A stretch of 33,067 bases of DNA, taken from NCBI GenBank assembly GCA_015061605.1, contig SUWH01000030.1, positions 1 through 33,067 of the forward strand, given 5' to 3'. Shown here piece by piece: positions 7,182-14,614 of the stretch. Both the position numbers and the translations under genes were made by a program. Below the pieces are notes generated by a model. It worked only from the letters and a program-made list of their open reading frames with translations, searched no databases and was not told the DNA's origin. Numbering within the stretch: the first letter of the stretch is position 1; every line of letters begins with the position of its first letter. Source of the stretch: Lentisphaerota bacterium. Lineage in GTDB: Bacteria; Verrucomicrobiota; Lentisphaeria; Victivallales; Victivallaceae.

Positions 7182-7961
7182 ATGAATTTCTTTGATATAA
7201 ACACTGCATTGGGCCATTGGCCGTTTCAACAACTCCCGTATGAAACAGTTGATGCACTCGAAGAACGTTTGAAAAAATATGGTGTTACCGGCGCTTTGGC
7301 GGTCAATACTCACGGATTATTTTACCGGGATGTGCACAATGCAAATATCGAATTGGCACAGTGGATATCCGGGAATAAATTTTTCATCGGATGCGCTTCG
7401 ATAAATCCCGCCTATCCGCAATGGGAAAAAGATCTGCGTATCTGTGTGGAACAATTCGGCTTCCGTGCGGTCAGACTCACCCCTCTGTACCACAATTACG
7501 ATCCCGATGGAGAGTTGATGGATGAAGCAGTCGGTGCCGCTGAAGCGTTGGGCATAGCTGTTCTTATCCCCCAGCGGATCATGGATGTGCGCCAGAGACA
7601 TCATATGGATGTGGGAGATATCGTTTTGCCGCAAACGGTGTTTGCTATCGCCCGGCGGCATCCGGGATGCCGGATCGTCTGTACTGAAACCTTGATTGTT
7701 GATGAAGATCTGCCGGTAATCGAACCATTGAAAAATCTTTATGTGGAAACCTCCCGTCAATTGACCTGTTTTACCGGAATATTCCGCCGTATCGTGGACA
7801 CCATCGGTGCTGAACGGGTGATTTTCGGTTCCGGAGCGCCTTTCAAAGAGGTGCTGCCGTCGGTCATCAAAATGATGAATACCGGATTTTCTCCGGATGA
7901 GTTTAACAAGATTGCCAGTGAAAACGCTGCAAAATTATTGGAAAGGAAAAATGTATTATGA
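7182..7961 (+). CDS. amidohydrolase-2-like protein lacking metal ligands
   Basis: This 259-aa protein has the same barrel layout as its upstream neighbour (SINPAYPQWEKDL, then FGFRAVRLTP, then ERVIFGSGAP near the end). Every metal position is changed: the HxH on strand 1 is DIN (D5-x-N7), the strand-5 His is replaced by P130-Q131, the next His by the C167-T168-E169 segment, and the final Asp by G218. It therefore probably does not hydrolyse by the classical two-histidine mechanism and may be a structural partner, a regulator, or use different chemistry. It starts 1 nt after the active paralogue and overlaps the following gene by 4 nt (ATGA). GGAAGG precedes the start. Confidence 0.8.
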   Translation: MNFFDINTALGHWPFQQLPYETVDALEERLKKYGVTGALAVNTHGLFYRDVHNANIELAQWISGNKFFIGCASINPAYPQWEKDLRICVEQFGFRAVRLTPLYHNYDPDGELMDEAVGAAEALGIAVLIPQRIMDVRQRHHMDVGDIVLPQTVFAIARRHPGCRIVCTETLIVDEDLPVIEPLKNLYVETSRQLTCFTGIFRRIVDTIGAERVIFGSGAPFKEVLPSVIKMMNTGFSPDEFNKIASENAAKLLERKNVL

Positions 7962-8740
7962 AAAAAATGTTAGTTACTCTGCCGTTGGTACTCTCCTGTA
8001 TACTCGGTGCTCAGGAATTGACCAAAGAACAGTGGGATAAGAAAGCCCGTCCGTCCAAAAATGACCCGGCGGCGATGACTTTCAGCACCAAAACCGTATT
8101 GTATTCCATTGCATCTCCCTACATCCCCGTTGATCCTGCAAAAAAATACCGTTTGAGCGGTAAATTCCGTCTGGTCAATCCGCCGGCAGAAAATGCCGGT
8201 AAACTGAAATTCGGCATCCAGACCTATGACAAGAACAAACGTCCGATCCAGCCGGAACACACCACTGTGATCAACCGCACTGCAACCGTACTTACTGCCG
8301 CTGCGGAATACGGTCAGCGCAGCGTTACGATTGCCAATGGAAAAACCTGGCGGATCGTTCCCAATTTCAGCTACATCGCCTTTAATACCAAAGATGACTT
8401 CAGCGATCTGCCCAACCGTACCACCGTTGCGATAACTGCAGTCAAGATTCAGCCGGACGGCAAAGCGGTGCTGGAACTTAAAGAGCCGCTGCGTGAATTT
8501 TATCCTGCCGGGGCCAAAGTGCGTATGCAGCACCGGCTGGCGGCATTTCTTTACGGTGGAGCATTGAATAAGGTTCTGACCGGAGAATTTCAGGATATTT
8601 CAGGAGAATTCACCGGTGAACAGCGGGGATTTTCCCACAATGCTTTCCGGCAGGGAACTGCTTTTATTCAGGTGGTGGTGATGCTCGAAGGCAGCGGCAC
8701 GCTGGAATTCAAAGATATCAAATTTGAAGAAATCCGCTGA
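7958..8740 (+). CDS. secreted carbohydrate-binding-module-like protein
   Basis: This 260-aa protein begins with an export signal (MKKMLVTLPLVLSCILGAQ). A cysteine at 14 leaves a lipoprotein possible, but the lipobox is poor. The body is beta-rich with motifs typical of CBM4/9-type jelly rolls: PVDPAKKYRLSGKFRL near 60-75, GIQTYDKNKRP, and a C-terminal strand ending LEFKDIKFEEIR. The same VxPGKKYR plus DKNxR pattern recurs in the protein at 16463, so the two glycan regions share a binding domain. Its ATGA overlaps the preceding stop. It is the last gene of the operon and converges on the lacI-type gene, with only 17 nt between stops and no clear terminator. Confidence 0.75.
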   Translation: MKKMLVTLPLVLSCILGAQELTKEQWDKKARPSKNDPAAMTFSTKTVLYSIASPYIPVDPAKKYRLSGKFRLVNPPAENAGKLKFGIQTYDKNKRPIQPEHTTVINRTATVLTAAAEYGQRSVTIANGKTWRIVPNFSYIAFNTKDDFSDLPNRTTVAITAVKIQPDGKAVLELKEPLREFYPAGAKVRMQHRLAAFLYGGALNKVLTGEFQDISGEFTGEQRGFSHNAFRQGTAFIQVVVMLEGSGTLEFKDIKFEEIR

Positions 8741-8757
8741 AAAGCTCTCTTCAAATC

Positions 8758-9762
8758 TCAACGCCGCAGCGGCAGGGTTTCCCCCCGGCGGATCTTCGGA
8801 GTTACTTCCACAAATCCGCCGCCGTTGCCGGTCAGAAACCTGTCAGCGGCACAATACATTTCATCATGCGGAATTTCCAGAGTCTCCAGAACCGGTGAAA
8901 AATAATTGCTCACCGGCAGACCATCCCAGGAGATCATTCCGGCATCGTCGGGAATGTTTAAATTGCGTTCCCGGAACAGTTTTATCAACCTGATACTTTG
9001 CAGATCATCCGGGATACAAACAGCAGTTCCGCTTTGAACGGTCAGGATATTTTGTACATGACCGGCAAATTTTTCCAGAGAATCACCGCTTTCAATGCTG
9101 ATCAATTCAATATTTTCCTGTCTGGCGACCGTCATGGTTTCCTCATCGGTATAAAACGGAGCGCGGTAACAGAGTTTGCGATACCCCTTTGATGCGGTAT
9201 GACGGATCAGCATCTTGAATGCGGATACCCGGTCAAAACCGACAGCAGAAACATTGACCGGGAAAAAATCCCGGTTCAAGCCGTGTTCCAGCCGGTGATC
9301 GTAAAAGAACCAGTTTATTTCCGGCATATTACGCATATTTTTTTCCCACCGGCACAATTCATCGGGGGATAACGTAGCAGCAAAAATTATCACCTTTGAC
9401 ACCCGGAAAGTCTGAAGCTGCCGGATAGTCAGGCGGTTGTCTTCCCGAGAGTGCAGCGGCAGCACCAGATAGCTTAATTTCTGCTGTTCCAGTTTCGTGA
9501 GCAGGGAAAAAAAGGTATTGCGGTGATGTTCATACATCCTCGGCGGGATCAGAATAGCCGCATCGGTACATATTTTCCCTTTCAATGCCCTGCCGAAAAG
9601 CGACGGTGTAAAATTGACTTTACGGGCATAATCCATGACTTTTGCCGCAGTTTTTTCGCTGATATGGCGGGACTTCCACTGACCGTTGAGGATATAACTT
9701 ACGGTACTGCGGGAGAGTCCGAGTTCAGAAGCGAACTCTTCCATTGTAGCAAAATCTTTCAT
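8758..9762 (-). CDS. LacI-family transcriptional regulator
   Basis: This 334-aa protein starts at the ATG at 9762-9760, preceded by AGGGGAT; an upstream GTG in frame (9792) lacks such a site. The N-terminal helix-turn-helix reads ATMEEFASELGLSRSTVSYILNG, followed by the hinge-helix region NFTPSLFGRALKGK (about 50-63). The remainder is a periplasmic-binding-protein-like effector domain (VIIFAATLSPDEL, PDDAGMISWDGLPVSNYFSP). LacI members sense a sugar and repress nearby catabolic operons. It lies behind the GH36-like gene but has its own promoter, overlapped by tandem repeats and followed by a palindrome, suggesting autoregulation. Convergent with the upstream operon. Confidence 0.92.
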   Translation of the reverse strand: MKDFATMEEFASELGLSRSTVSYILNGQWKSRHISEKTAAKVMDYARKVNFTPSLFGRALKGKICTDAAILIPPRMYEHHRNTFFSLLTKLEQQKLSYLVLPLHSREDNRLTIRQLQTFRVSKVIIFAATLSPDELCRWEKNMRNMPEINWFFYDHRLEHGLNRDFFPVNVSAVGFDRVSAFKMLIRHTASKGYRKLCYRAPFYTDEETMTVARQENIELISIESGDSLEKFAGHVQNILTVQSGTAVCIPDDLQSIRLIKLFRERNLNIPDDAGMISWDGLPVSNYFSPVLETLEIPHDEMYCAADRFLTGNGGGFVEVTPKIRRGETLPLRR

Positions 9763-9794
9763 TATATCCCCTGAATTTCTTATGTCAGACACTC

Positions 9795-9809
9795 GTACTT
9801 ATTAAGTAC
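9795..9809. promoter_or_regulatory. perfect palindrome in the lacI-type leader (candidate operator)
   Basis: GTACTTATTAAGTAC is an odd-length perfect inverted repeat with 7-bp arms around a central T. It begins about 9 nt downstream of the predicted transcription start of the LacI-type gene. Position and symmetry suit a roadblock operator; LacI sites are usually even-length with a central CG, so the binding factor is uncertain. Confidence 0.5.
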
Positions 9810-9824
9810 CGGTTTCAAAACAGT

Positions 9825-9853
9825 AATATAGCATAAGTGAGCAGATTTTTCAA
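9825..9853 (-). promoter_or_regulatory. promoter of the LacI-family gene
   Basis: On the complement, TTGAAA (9848-9853), a 17-bp spacer and TATATT (9825-9830). The -35 lies inside the downstream copy of the tandem 21-bp repeat. Start is expected near 9818, leaving a leader of about 56 nt. Confidence 0.75.
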
Positions 9854-9887
9854 TCATTATCCACGGTTTTGAAATCATTGACCACGG
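9846..9887. repeat. two abutting 21-bp direct repeats over the lacI-type -35
   Basis: Copies at 9846-9866 and 9867-9887 are exactly adjacent and identical at 17 of 21 positions. They share TTTT, AATCATT and CCACGG blocks. Twenty-one bp is two helical turns, so two proteins would bind on the same DNA face. One copy covers the -35 hexamer and the other lies just upstream. Confidence 0.7.
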
Positions 9888-9909
9888 CTGAAAAACGATC
9901 GTATGCTTT

Positions 9910-11880
9910 TCACCGGGTTCTCAATGTGAGCGTGAAAGCTTCTTTGCTGCGTACTTTGACTCTGACCAGATGGTCGCGGAATATAAACGGGATATTTTCC
10001 GAATCTTTTCTGACCGCAAGCGGTTTGGTTTCGGCATAGAACAAAATGGTTCCGCCGCAGCGCACTTTGACTTCCAGAGTATTTCTGCGGTATCTGATCT
10101 CCTGAAAGATGGCAGGCGGAATATATTTTCCCTCCACTCCGATGGGGGCAATACCGTTTTTAATTGGAGAAAAGGTCAGTATGTCAAAACTGCCGTATGG
10201 CAGTTCAAGCGAGCGTTTTTCAGCTCTGCTCATGGTGAAAACTGTTTTATTTTTTCTGCTGTAAACGGCAAATTCTTCTCCCGGCAGCGCATACACATCC
10301 TGCGGAGAAACGGTACATTCAAGAGTTTTTCCGGCATCTTTGCTGCAGTTGAATATCCCCAGAAGTCCGTTTATGCCGCTCCGGTTGAAAATTTTCAGCA
10401 CCTTATCATCATTTTCCACATCCTCCAGCAGAATATCCGGCGACGGCAGTGCCGGCATATCCGGCTGCAGAAGTTTGCCGTTCATATCGGCAAAACTTTC
10501 CAGAACGCCAAAGTCATGTTCTTCCGGTTTGTCACAGACATAGACCGGTCCTCCGCTCAAGGCCCGCGCCGCAGCATGAAGATCCGCTCCGGTATTGCCG
10601 CTTTGAAACATATCCCAGTCCGGATAGCAGAATGTTGAGCTGAAAAAAGCATTTTTTGCATTGCAATGCAGATGCTTATATTGATCTGCCAGCGGTTTTG
10701 CCGGAAAATAATCATCGGAATTGCGCCATAAATTTGCCGTTTTGAAGTGAAAGAAAAAATCGGAACTGTTGCACATGCAGTTGATAAGGTTGCCGTTGAA
10801 ATATTTTTCAGCAGAGTGCTGCATCCCGTATGAATAGGCTTTGACCGTCTCTTCCCGGATACAGTAATCTTTGATGAAGTAAAAGGGGAGCAGTCCCTGA
10901 ACATCCACTTTTACCAGATCGACACCTTCCTTTTTCAGCGCCAGGTGGTAATCGTTGAAAAATTTTCCGGCATCTTCCGGAGAGACAAAATTGCAGATAT
11001 ACTGGACGGGGATCGTGCCATCCGGCTGGAGCTTTACCATCCGGGGCTGCCGGGCGAGAACAAATTTGTACGGCAGAAGATCGCTGGGGACGATGCCGTT
11101 CCAGTAACCTTCCAACGCGTGCCAGACTCCGAAATATTTTATATGATGATTTTTCTTTGCCCGGGAGATCAGACTTCTCAATCCGCCGGGAAATTTCCGG
11201 CGATCGGCTTCAAAGGAGATAAGCCGCTTTCCCTCTTCGGCACTGACACTCTGCCAACCGTCGTCAAGGATGACAAATTCAACTTTGATTTTACTCTTTT
11301 TGAAACTTTCCAGCGCGTACAGCACCTTTTTTTCATCCACCTCCTGATAAAAGGCATCCCACGAACACCAGCCGAAACAGGAAAGGAAATCCGGTTTTTT
11401 CTTTTCGGTACGGAGTTTGAAAGTTTTCAACTTACCGGCGGTTTCTTTTACAAGAGTATGGACCAGTGCGTAGGGGTCACTTCCGGAGACCGCGGCAAGT
11501 ACCGGGAGCTGACGGGACTCTTTTCCAATACCTTCGATGCCGCCATCGTAAACCAGTTCGACATGTTCAGCATCTTTCCCTCCCTGCAAAGTGAACCGGT
11601 AACGGTCACTTATCAACGGCAGAAGCAGCAAATAAGTGCCGTCAGTGAGCCGGGAGATGAGGAACTGGGTCCCCTTGGGGACTTCAGAGATTTTTCTGCC
11701 GTAGTATGGAGCCATCCAGTTCATTCCGGTCATGGCGAGCGCCATGAACTTTTCGATTACCGGAAGCTTTATGCTGCCGCAGGTTCCGGCGACCGGATCC
11801 GGCGGTACAAGGGAATAAAAGTATACATTTGTCTCTGTCCTGACCGGAACGGCTTCCGGGAAGTGCAGTATATTTTTCAC
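9910..11880 (-). CDS. GH36-like raffinose synthase / seed imbibition (Sip1) family glycoside hydrolase
   Basis: This 656-aa protein without signal peptide resembles the Sip1/raffinose-synthase branch of clan GH-D. Visible motifs are FGWCSWDAFY (169-178), VILDDGWQS (203-211), LVKVDVQG with the probable nucleophile D326, and WRNSDDYFP with the probable acid/base at D389 or D390. An N-terminal beta-domain (1-160) and a C-terminal beta-domain flank the barrel. Activity would be on alpha-galactosides or a related alpha-linked sugar; these sequences are often mislabelled raffinose synthase. The GTG start at 11880 has only a modest GGGCGG upstream. It begins 24 nt after the dehydrogenase stop, so the two share a transcript. 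Confidence 0.87.
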   Translation of the reverse strand: MKNILHFPEAVPVRTETNVYFYSLVPPDPVAGTCGSIKLPVIEKFMALAMTGMNWMAPYYGRKISEVPKGTQFLISRLTDGTYLLLLPLISDRYRFTLQGGKDAEHVELVYDGGIEGIGKESRQLPVLAAVSGSDPYALVHTLVKETAGKLKTFKLRTEKKKPDFLSCFGWCSWDAFYQEVDEKKVLYALESFKKSKIKVEFVILDDGWQSVSAEEGKRLISFEADRRKFPGGLRSLISRAKKNHHIKYFGVWHALEGYWNGIVPSDLLPYKFVLARQPRMVKLQPDGTIPVQYICNFVSPEDAGKFFNDYHLALKKEGVDLVKVDVQGLLPFYFIKDYCIREETVKAYSYGMQHSAEKYFNGNLINCMCNSSDFFFHFKTANLWRNSDDYFPAKPLADQYKHLHCNAKNAFFSSTFCYPDWDMFQSGNTGADLHAAARALSGGPVYVCDKPEEHDFGVLESFADMNGKLLQPDMPALPSPDILLEDVENDDKVLKIFNRSGINGLLGIFNCSKDAGKTLECTVSPQDVYALPGEEFAVYSRKNKTVFTMSRAEKRSLELPYGSFDILTFSPIKNGIAPIGVEGKYIPPAIFQEIRYRRNTLEVKVRCGGTILFYAETKPLAVRKDSENIPFIFRDHLVRVKVRSKEAFTLTLRTR

Positions 11881-11904
11881 GATCCGCCCAGCAATCTGAA
11901 AATA

Positions 11905-12927
11905 TCAGAAGTTATAATCGACTTTACACGGCATTCCGGTTTCGGCGGACTTTATTGCCGCTTCGGCAAATGCCACGGTTCCGCTGCCTTCAAAAACATC
12001 ACTTGGAAAATCGGTGCCGTTTTTCAGGTGGTCAACGAAAGCTTCAAGTTCAAATTTGATATGGTGCGCCACTCCCACACACGGGATTTTGGCAAATGAA
12101 AGCTCTTTGGCAGTGGTATAGACGCTTTCTTCGGCGATCTCCACAAATTTCTCATTGGTATAACGCAAAGTACCTTTGGTACCGTAAACGACCGTCCCCA
12201 TGGTGTAGGGTGCTTTGATGCCGGTGGAAACGAAAATCCGGGCGATGACATCATTGGGGAATTTCGCGATCGCCACACCGGTATCCGGTTTGGACCAGTC
12301 TTTAAGAAATTTCTGATTCATGTAGCAGCACACTTCACTTGGGTTGCCTGCCAGATAACGCAGCAGATCCAGCGCGTGACAGCCGCCGCCGATGAAACCG
12401 TAACGCCCGATATCCTTGCGTTTGCGCCAGTCGTCCCAGCCGGGGGCTTCCAGATAGTCGTGGGCATAGGAGCCTTCCAGCGCAACGATTTCACCTATTC
12501 TGCCGTCTTCAATAAGCTGTTTCATCAACTTGAAGCAGGGTGCGTAACGGCAGACCTGACCGGTCATGAATTTTTTACCGGACTGTTTTACTGCGGCAAT
12601 GATTTTGCGGCAGTCATCCAGAGTGGGAGCCAGCGGTTTTTCGCAGGCGACGTGTTTGCCCGCCAGCAGCGCTTTCACGCTCTGTTCAGCGTGGAGATGG
12701 TCGGGAGAAGCGACAACGACAATATCTGCATCGGAGTTGTAAATATCTTCTTCCGTTTGGGCAAGCGGAATGTTGCGGGAATCATAATATGCGGTATCGA
12801 TCCGGCTGTATCTGCCGTATGCCGGGTCATAAATCATACAGAGTTCAGTATCCGGCAGATCAACTGCCGCTTTTGCCCAATCCCCGCCCATACCGAGTCC
12901 CATTACCGCTACTTTATAAGTCTTCAT
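11905..12927 (-). CDS. Gfo/Idh/MocA-family NAD(P)-dependent oxidoreductase
   Basis: This 340-aa protein starts at the ATG at 12927, with GAGGAG about 10 nt upstream; a TTG within that site (12945) is a less likely start. The Rossmann fold begins KVAVMGLGMGGDW (5-17). The family EKP motif is at 96-98 (CEKPLAPT), and GGGCHALDLLRYL contains the conserved His (H184). Such enzymes oxidise or reduce a hydroxyl on sugars or inositols. It is first in a two-gene unit with the GH36-like protein, suggesting glycoside cleavage assisted by, or followed by, sugar oxidation. Its promoter abuts an inverted repeat that could be an operator. Confidence 0.92.
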   Translation of the reverse strand: MKTYKVAVMGLGMGGDWAKAAVDLPDTELCMIYDPAYGRYSRIDTAYYDSRNIPLAQTEEDIYNSDADIVVVASPDHLHAEQSVKALLAGKHVACEKPLAPTLDDCRKIIAAVKQSGKKFMTGQVCRYAPCFKLMKQLIEDGRIGEIVALEGSYAHDYLEAPGWDDWRKRKDIGRYGFIGGGCHALDLLRYLAGNPSEVCCYMNQKFLKDWSKPDTGVAIAKFPNDVIARIFVSTGIKAPYTMGTVVYGTKGTLRYTNEKFVEIAEESVYTTAKELSFAKIPCVGVAHHIKFELEAFVDHLKNGTDFPSDVFEGSGTVAFAEAAIKSAETGMPCKVDYNF

Positions 12928-12943
12928 ATTTTCCGTACTCCTC

Positions 12944-12965
12944 AAGTTGTTTGTTGTTGCAACTT
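12944..12965. promoter_or_regulatory. inverted repeat at the start of the dehydrogenase transcript (candidate operator)
   Basis: AAGTTG (12944-12949) and CAACTT (12960-12965) are 6-bp complements separated by 10 bp, directly next to the -10 hexamer. A similar word (TTGCAACAA.AAAC on one strand) occurs at 1085-1098 upstream of the first operon. Repressor binding here would block initiation; which regulator binds is unknown. Confidence 0.4.
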
Positions 12966-12994
12966 AAAATAATACAGTAAAAGCTCCAATTCAA
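12966..12994 (-). promoter_or_regulatory. promoter of the dehydrogenase-GH36 unit
   Basis: On the complement, TTGAAT (12989-12994), 17 bp, TATTTT (12966-12971). Each box differs by one base from the TTG(A/C)AA/TATATT pattern seen elsewhere in the window. Confidence 0.5.
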
Positions 12995-13256
12995 GTCCCT
13001 CCGGTGAATTATTTCCGGAAATTTAAAAAAATCACATTCCCTGGTTCAAAACAGGTAACTTTTTGATAAATGTTACCAGTATCAGACCAGAATTAATAAA
13101 ATTTCACAATTTTTGCAGGCAGCTTTACTGCTGTGACTTGTTTTTAGCGATGATATTTTTTATATTGATAACAGAAGATTCAGAAAAGAGTTGCTGACTT
13201 TCGGCTGATAAATGGCATGTAATGTTTCGAATTTTGTAAAAAGTTGATAAATTTAA
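12995..13256. other. divergent intergenic region, AT-rich
   Basis: This region lies between the minus-strand dehydrogenase promoter and the plus-strand GntR-type promoter and holds no gene. The only structure I see is the inverted repeat GGTAAC (13054-13059)/GTTACC (13072-13077) with a 12-nt spacer, in a position where it could serve either promoter. Confidence 0.4.
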
Positions 13257-13286
13257 TTGAGATAAATCCCATTACAACGATATAAT
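13257..13286 (+). promoter_or_regulatory. promoter of the GntR/LacI-type regulator operon
   Basis: TTGAGA (13257-13262), 18-bp spacer, TATAAT (13281-13286). A start near 13293 would give an unusually long leader of about 200 nt before the ATG at 13497. Confidence 0.6.
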
Positions 13287-13332
13287 ATACTGAACGAGCT
13301 ATGATTTGTCAAAACTGATATGAGAAACGCTG

Positions 13333-13456
13333 CTGCAATCGGTGGATGCAGTGTGAGGCAAGGTCGTGTTTTGCAAGTGAGAAGCGTGGGGAGTGTACGA
13401 CTGTACTCGACCCGCGCGGCGAACGAAGCAAGGCGCGAGATTGCCCGCAATGCGCC
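13333..13456 (+). other. structured leader or degenerate repeat element before the GntR-type gene
   Basis: Three hairpins follow one another. CTGCAATC/GATGCAG (13333-13351) has one bulge. CGTGGG/CCCGCG enclosing GTAC/GTAC (13385-13416) has a GACT loop. GGCGC then ATTGC pair with GCAAT then GCGCC (13432-13456), with a 3-nt bulge and a CC loop. The segment is GC-rich in an AT-rich neighbourhood. The 11-mer AATGCGCCGCC near its right end recurs in inverted form at 1158-1168 inside the orphan terminator stem. It may be a regulatory leader of the regulator mRNA or a copy of a dispersed palindromic repeat. Confidence 0.55.
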
Positions 13457-13496
13457 GCCGCAGTAAAGATTTTTACAAAAAATGAGATAATAACAA

Positions 13497-14600
13497 ATGA
13501 TAAAGCAGTCTAAAAAGAGCAATCTGGTAAGAAGATATATTTGCAATCTTATTGACAACGGTTTGCGGTGCGGCGATCTGCTGCCGTCAGTTACGGAAAT
13601 TTCCGCAGAACTGCAGATAAGCCGGATGACCGTTTTACGCACATTGCGCCGGATGGAAAAAGAGGGTATTGTAGAATGCCGCAAACGCAGCGGTACTTTT
13701 GTCGGTAAATTCATGCTTTTTCAGAGTACGGCTCCGGCATTTGCGGGAAAAATGCGTTCCCGGCGCAAAAAGGTCATCACCTTTTTCTCACCTGAACCCC
13801 ATGAATCAGAATTTGTCAAAGATATATTTGACGGAGCTTCAGCGGTACTGGAGGATGATTTTACCATAATAAAGCATCATTACCATGTAGATAAAAGCCA
13901 TGAGGGCGAGGAGTTCAGCAAGGCGATCGCTTCTTCGGACGGCATACTGCTCATTCCCTCTTATCCGGCAGAGCTGCGTTTTATGATCCATCAGGCATTG
14001 AACAACCGTTATCCGCTGGTCTTTATTGACCGCTACATGGATGATATGTGCTGCAATTATGTCGGAGTGAACAATACTGAAGCGATTTTTACTGTTATGA
14101 ACCGGCTCTACGATTCCGGTCACCGGGAGATCGGTTTTTACTGTGTCGAACCGGAACACTATTTTGCCTATTCCAGTGCAAAAATGCGCTACGAAGCATA
14201 TCAGCTCTTTATGAAGCAGAAAAAGTTAAGTCCGTTTCTCTTTAAATCCCCCGGAGCAGTCGTCGCACACTGGCAGAAACAGTACAGGAACCAGATAAGT
14301 GCGCTGGTTTGCAACAACGATAAGATGGCTTACGATCTCTGCCGGGTATTGCAGGAGGCCAAGATCCGTGTCCCGGAAGATATTTCACTTACCGGTATAG
14401 ATGATCTGATCCCCGGCCCGGAAGATCAGATAAAAGTAACCTCGATCCGCCAGCCGAAATTCAGTATCGGTCTGCAGGGGGCATTGCTGTTGAAAGAGCT
14501 GTTGGAACACCCGGATGAGGACAGTTGTTACACCAAAATATTGCTCAATGGCGAAATCGTCAATGGAAATACAGTATCACCATATAACAAAGAGAAATAA
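13497..14600 (+). CDS. transcriptional regulator with GntR winged helix and LacI-type sugar-binding domain
   Basis: This 367-aa protein has an N-terminal GntR winged helix-turn-helix (about residues 8-75: [46 protein letters not shown]). A periplasmic-binding-like domain (about 90-360) follows, with [29 protein letters not shown] and [13 protein letters not shown]. This architecture matches AraR-like regulators that release DNA on binding a sugar. The ribosome binding site is weak (TGAGAT), and the leader is long and structured, hinting at low or controlled translation. It is 14 nt upstream of the pseudopilin and probably heads the 13497-22899 operon, regulating it and itself. Confidence 0.92.
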   Translation: MIKQSKKSNLVRRYICNLIDNGLRCGDLLPSVTEISAELQISRMTVLRTLRRMEKEGIVECRKRSGTFVGKFMLFQSTAPAFAGKMRSRRKKVITFFSPEPHESEFVKDIFDGASAVLEDDFTIIKHHYHVDKSHEGEEFSKAIASSDGILLIPSYPAELRFMIHQALNNRYPLVFIDRYMDDMCCNYVGVNNTEAIFTVMNRLYDSGHREIGFYCVEPEHYFAYSSAKMRYEAYQLFMKQKKLSPFLFKSPGAVVAHWQKQYRNQISALVCNNDKMAYDLCRVLQEAKIRVPEDISLTGIDDLIPGPEDQIKVTSIRQPKFSIGLQGALLLKELLEHPDEDSCYTKILLNGEIVNGNTVSPYNKEK

Positions 14601-14614
14601 AAAGGAGAAAGATC

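Noticed and set aside
10945..12099. 384-codon plus-strand frame
   Set aside because: Antisense to the GH36-like and Gfo/Idh/MocA genes and crossing their boundary; no ribosome binding site and no recognisable domain.
13482..13493. Two-codon upstream ORF (ATG AGA TAA TAA) before the GntR-type start
   Set aside because: Too short to support as a regulatory leader peptide and has no ribosome binding site.
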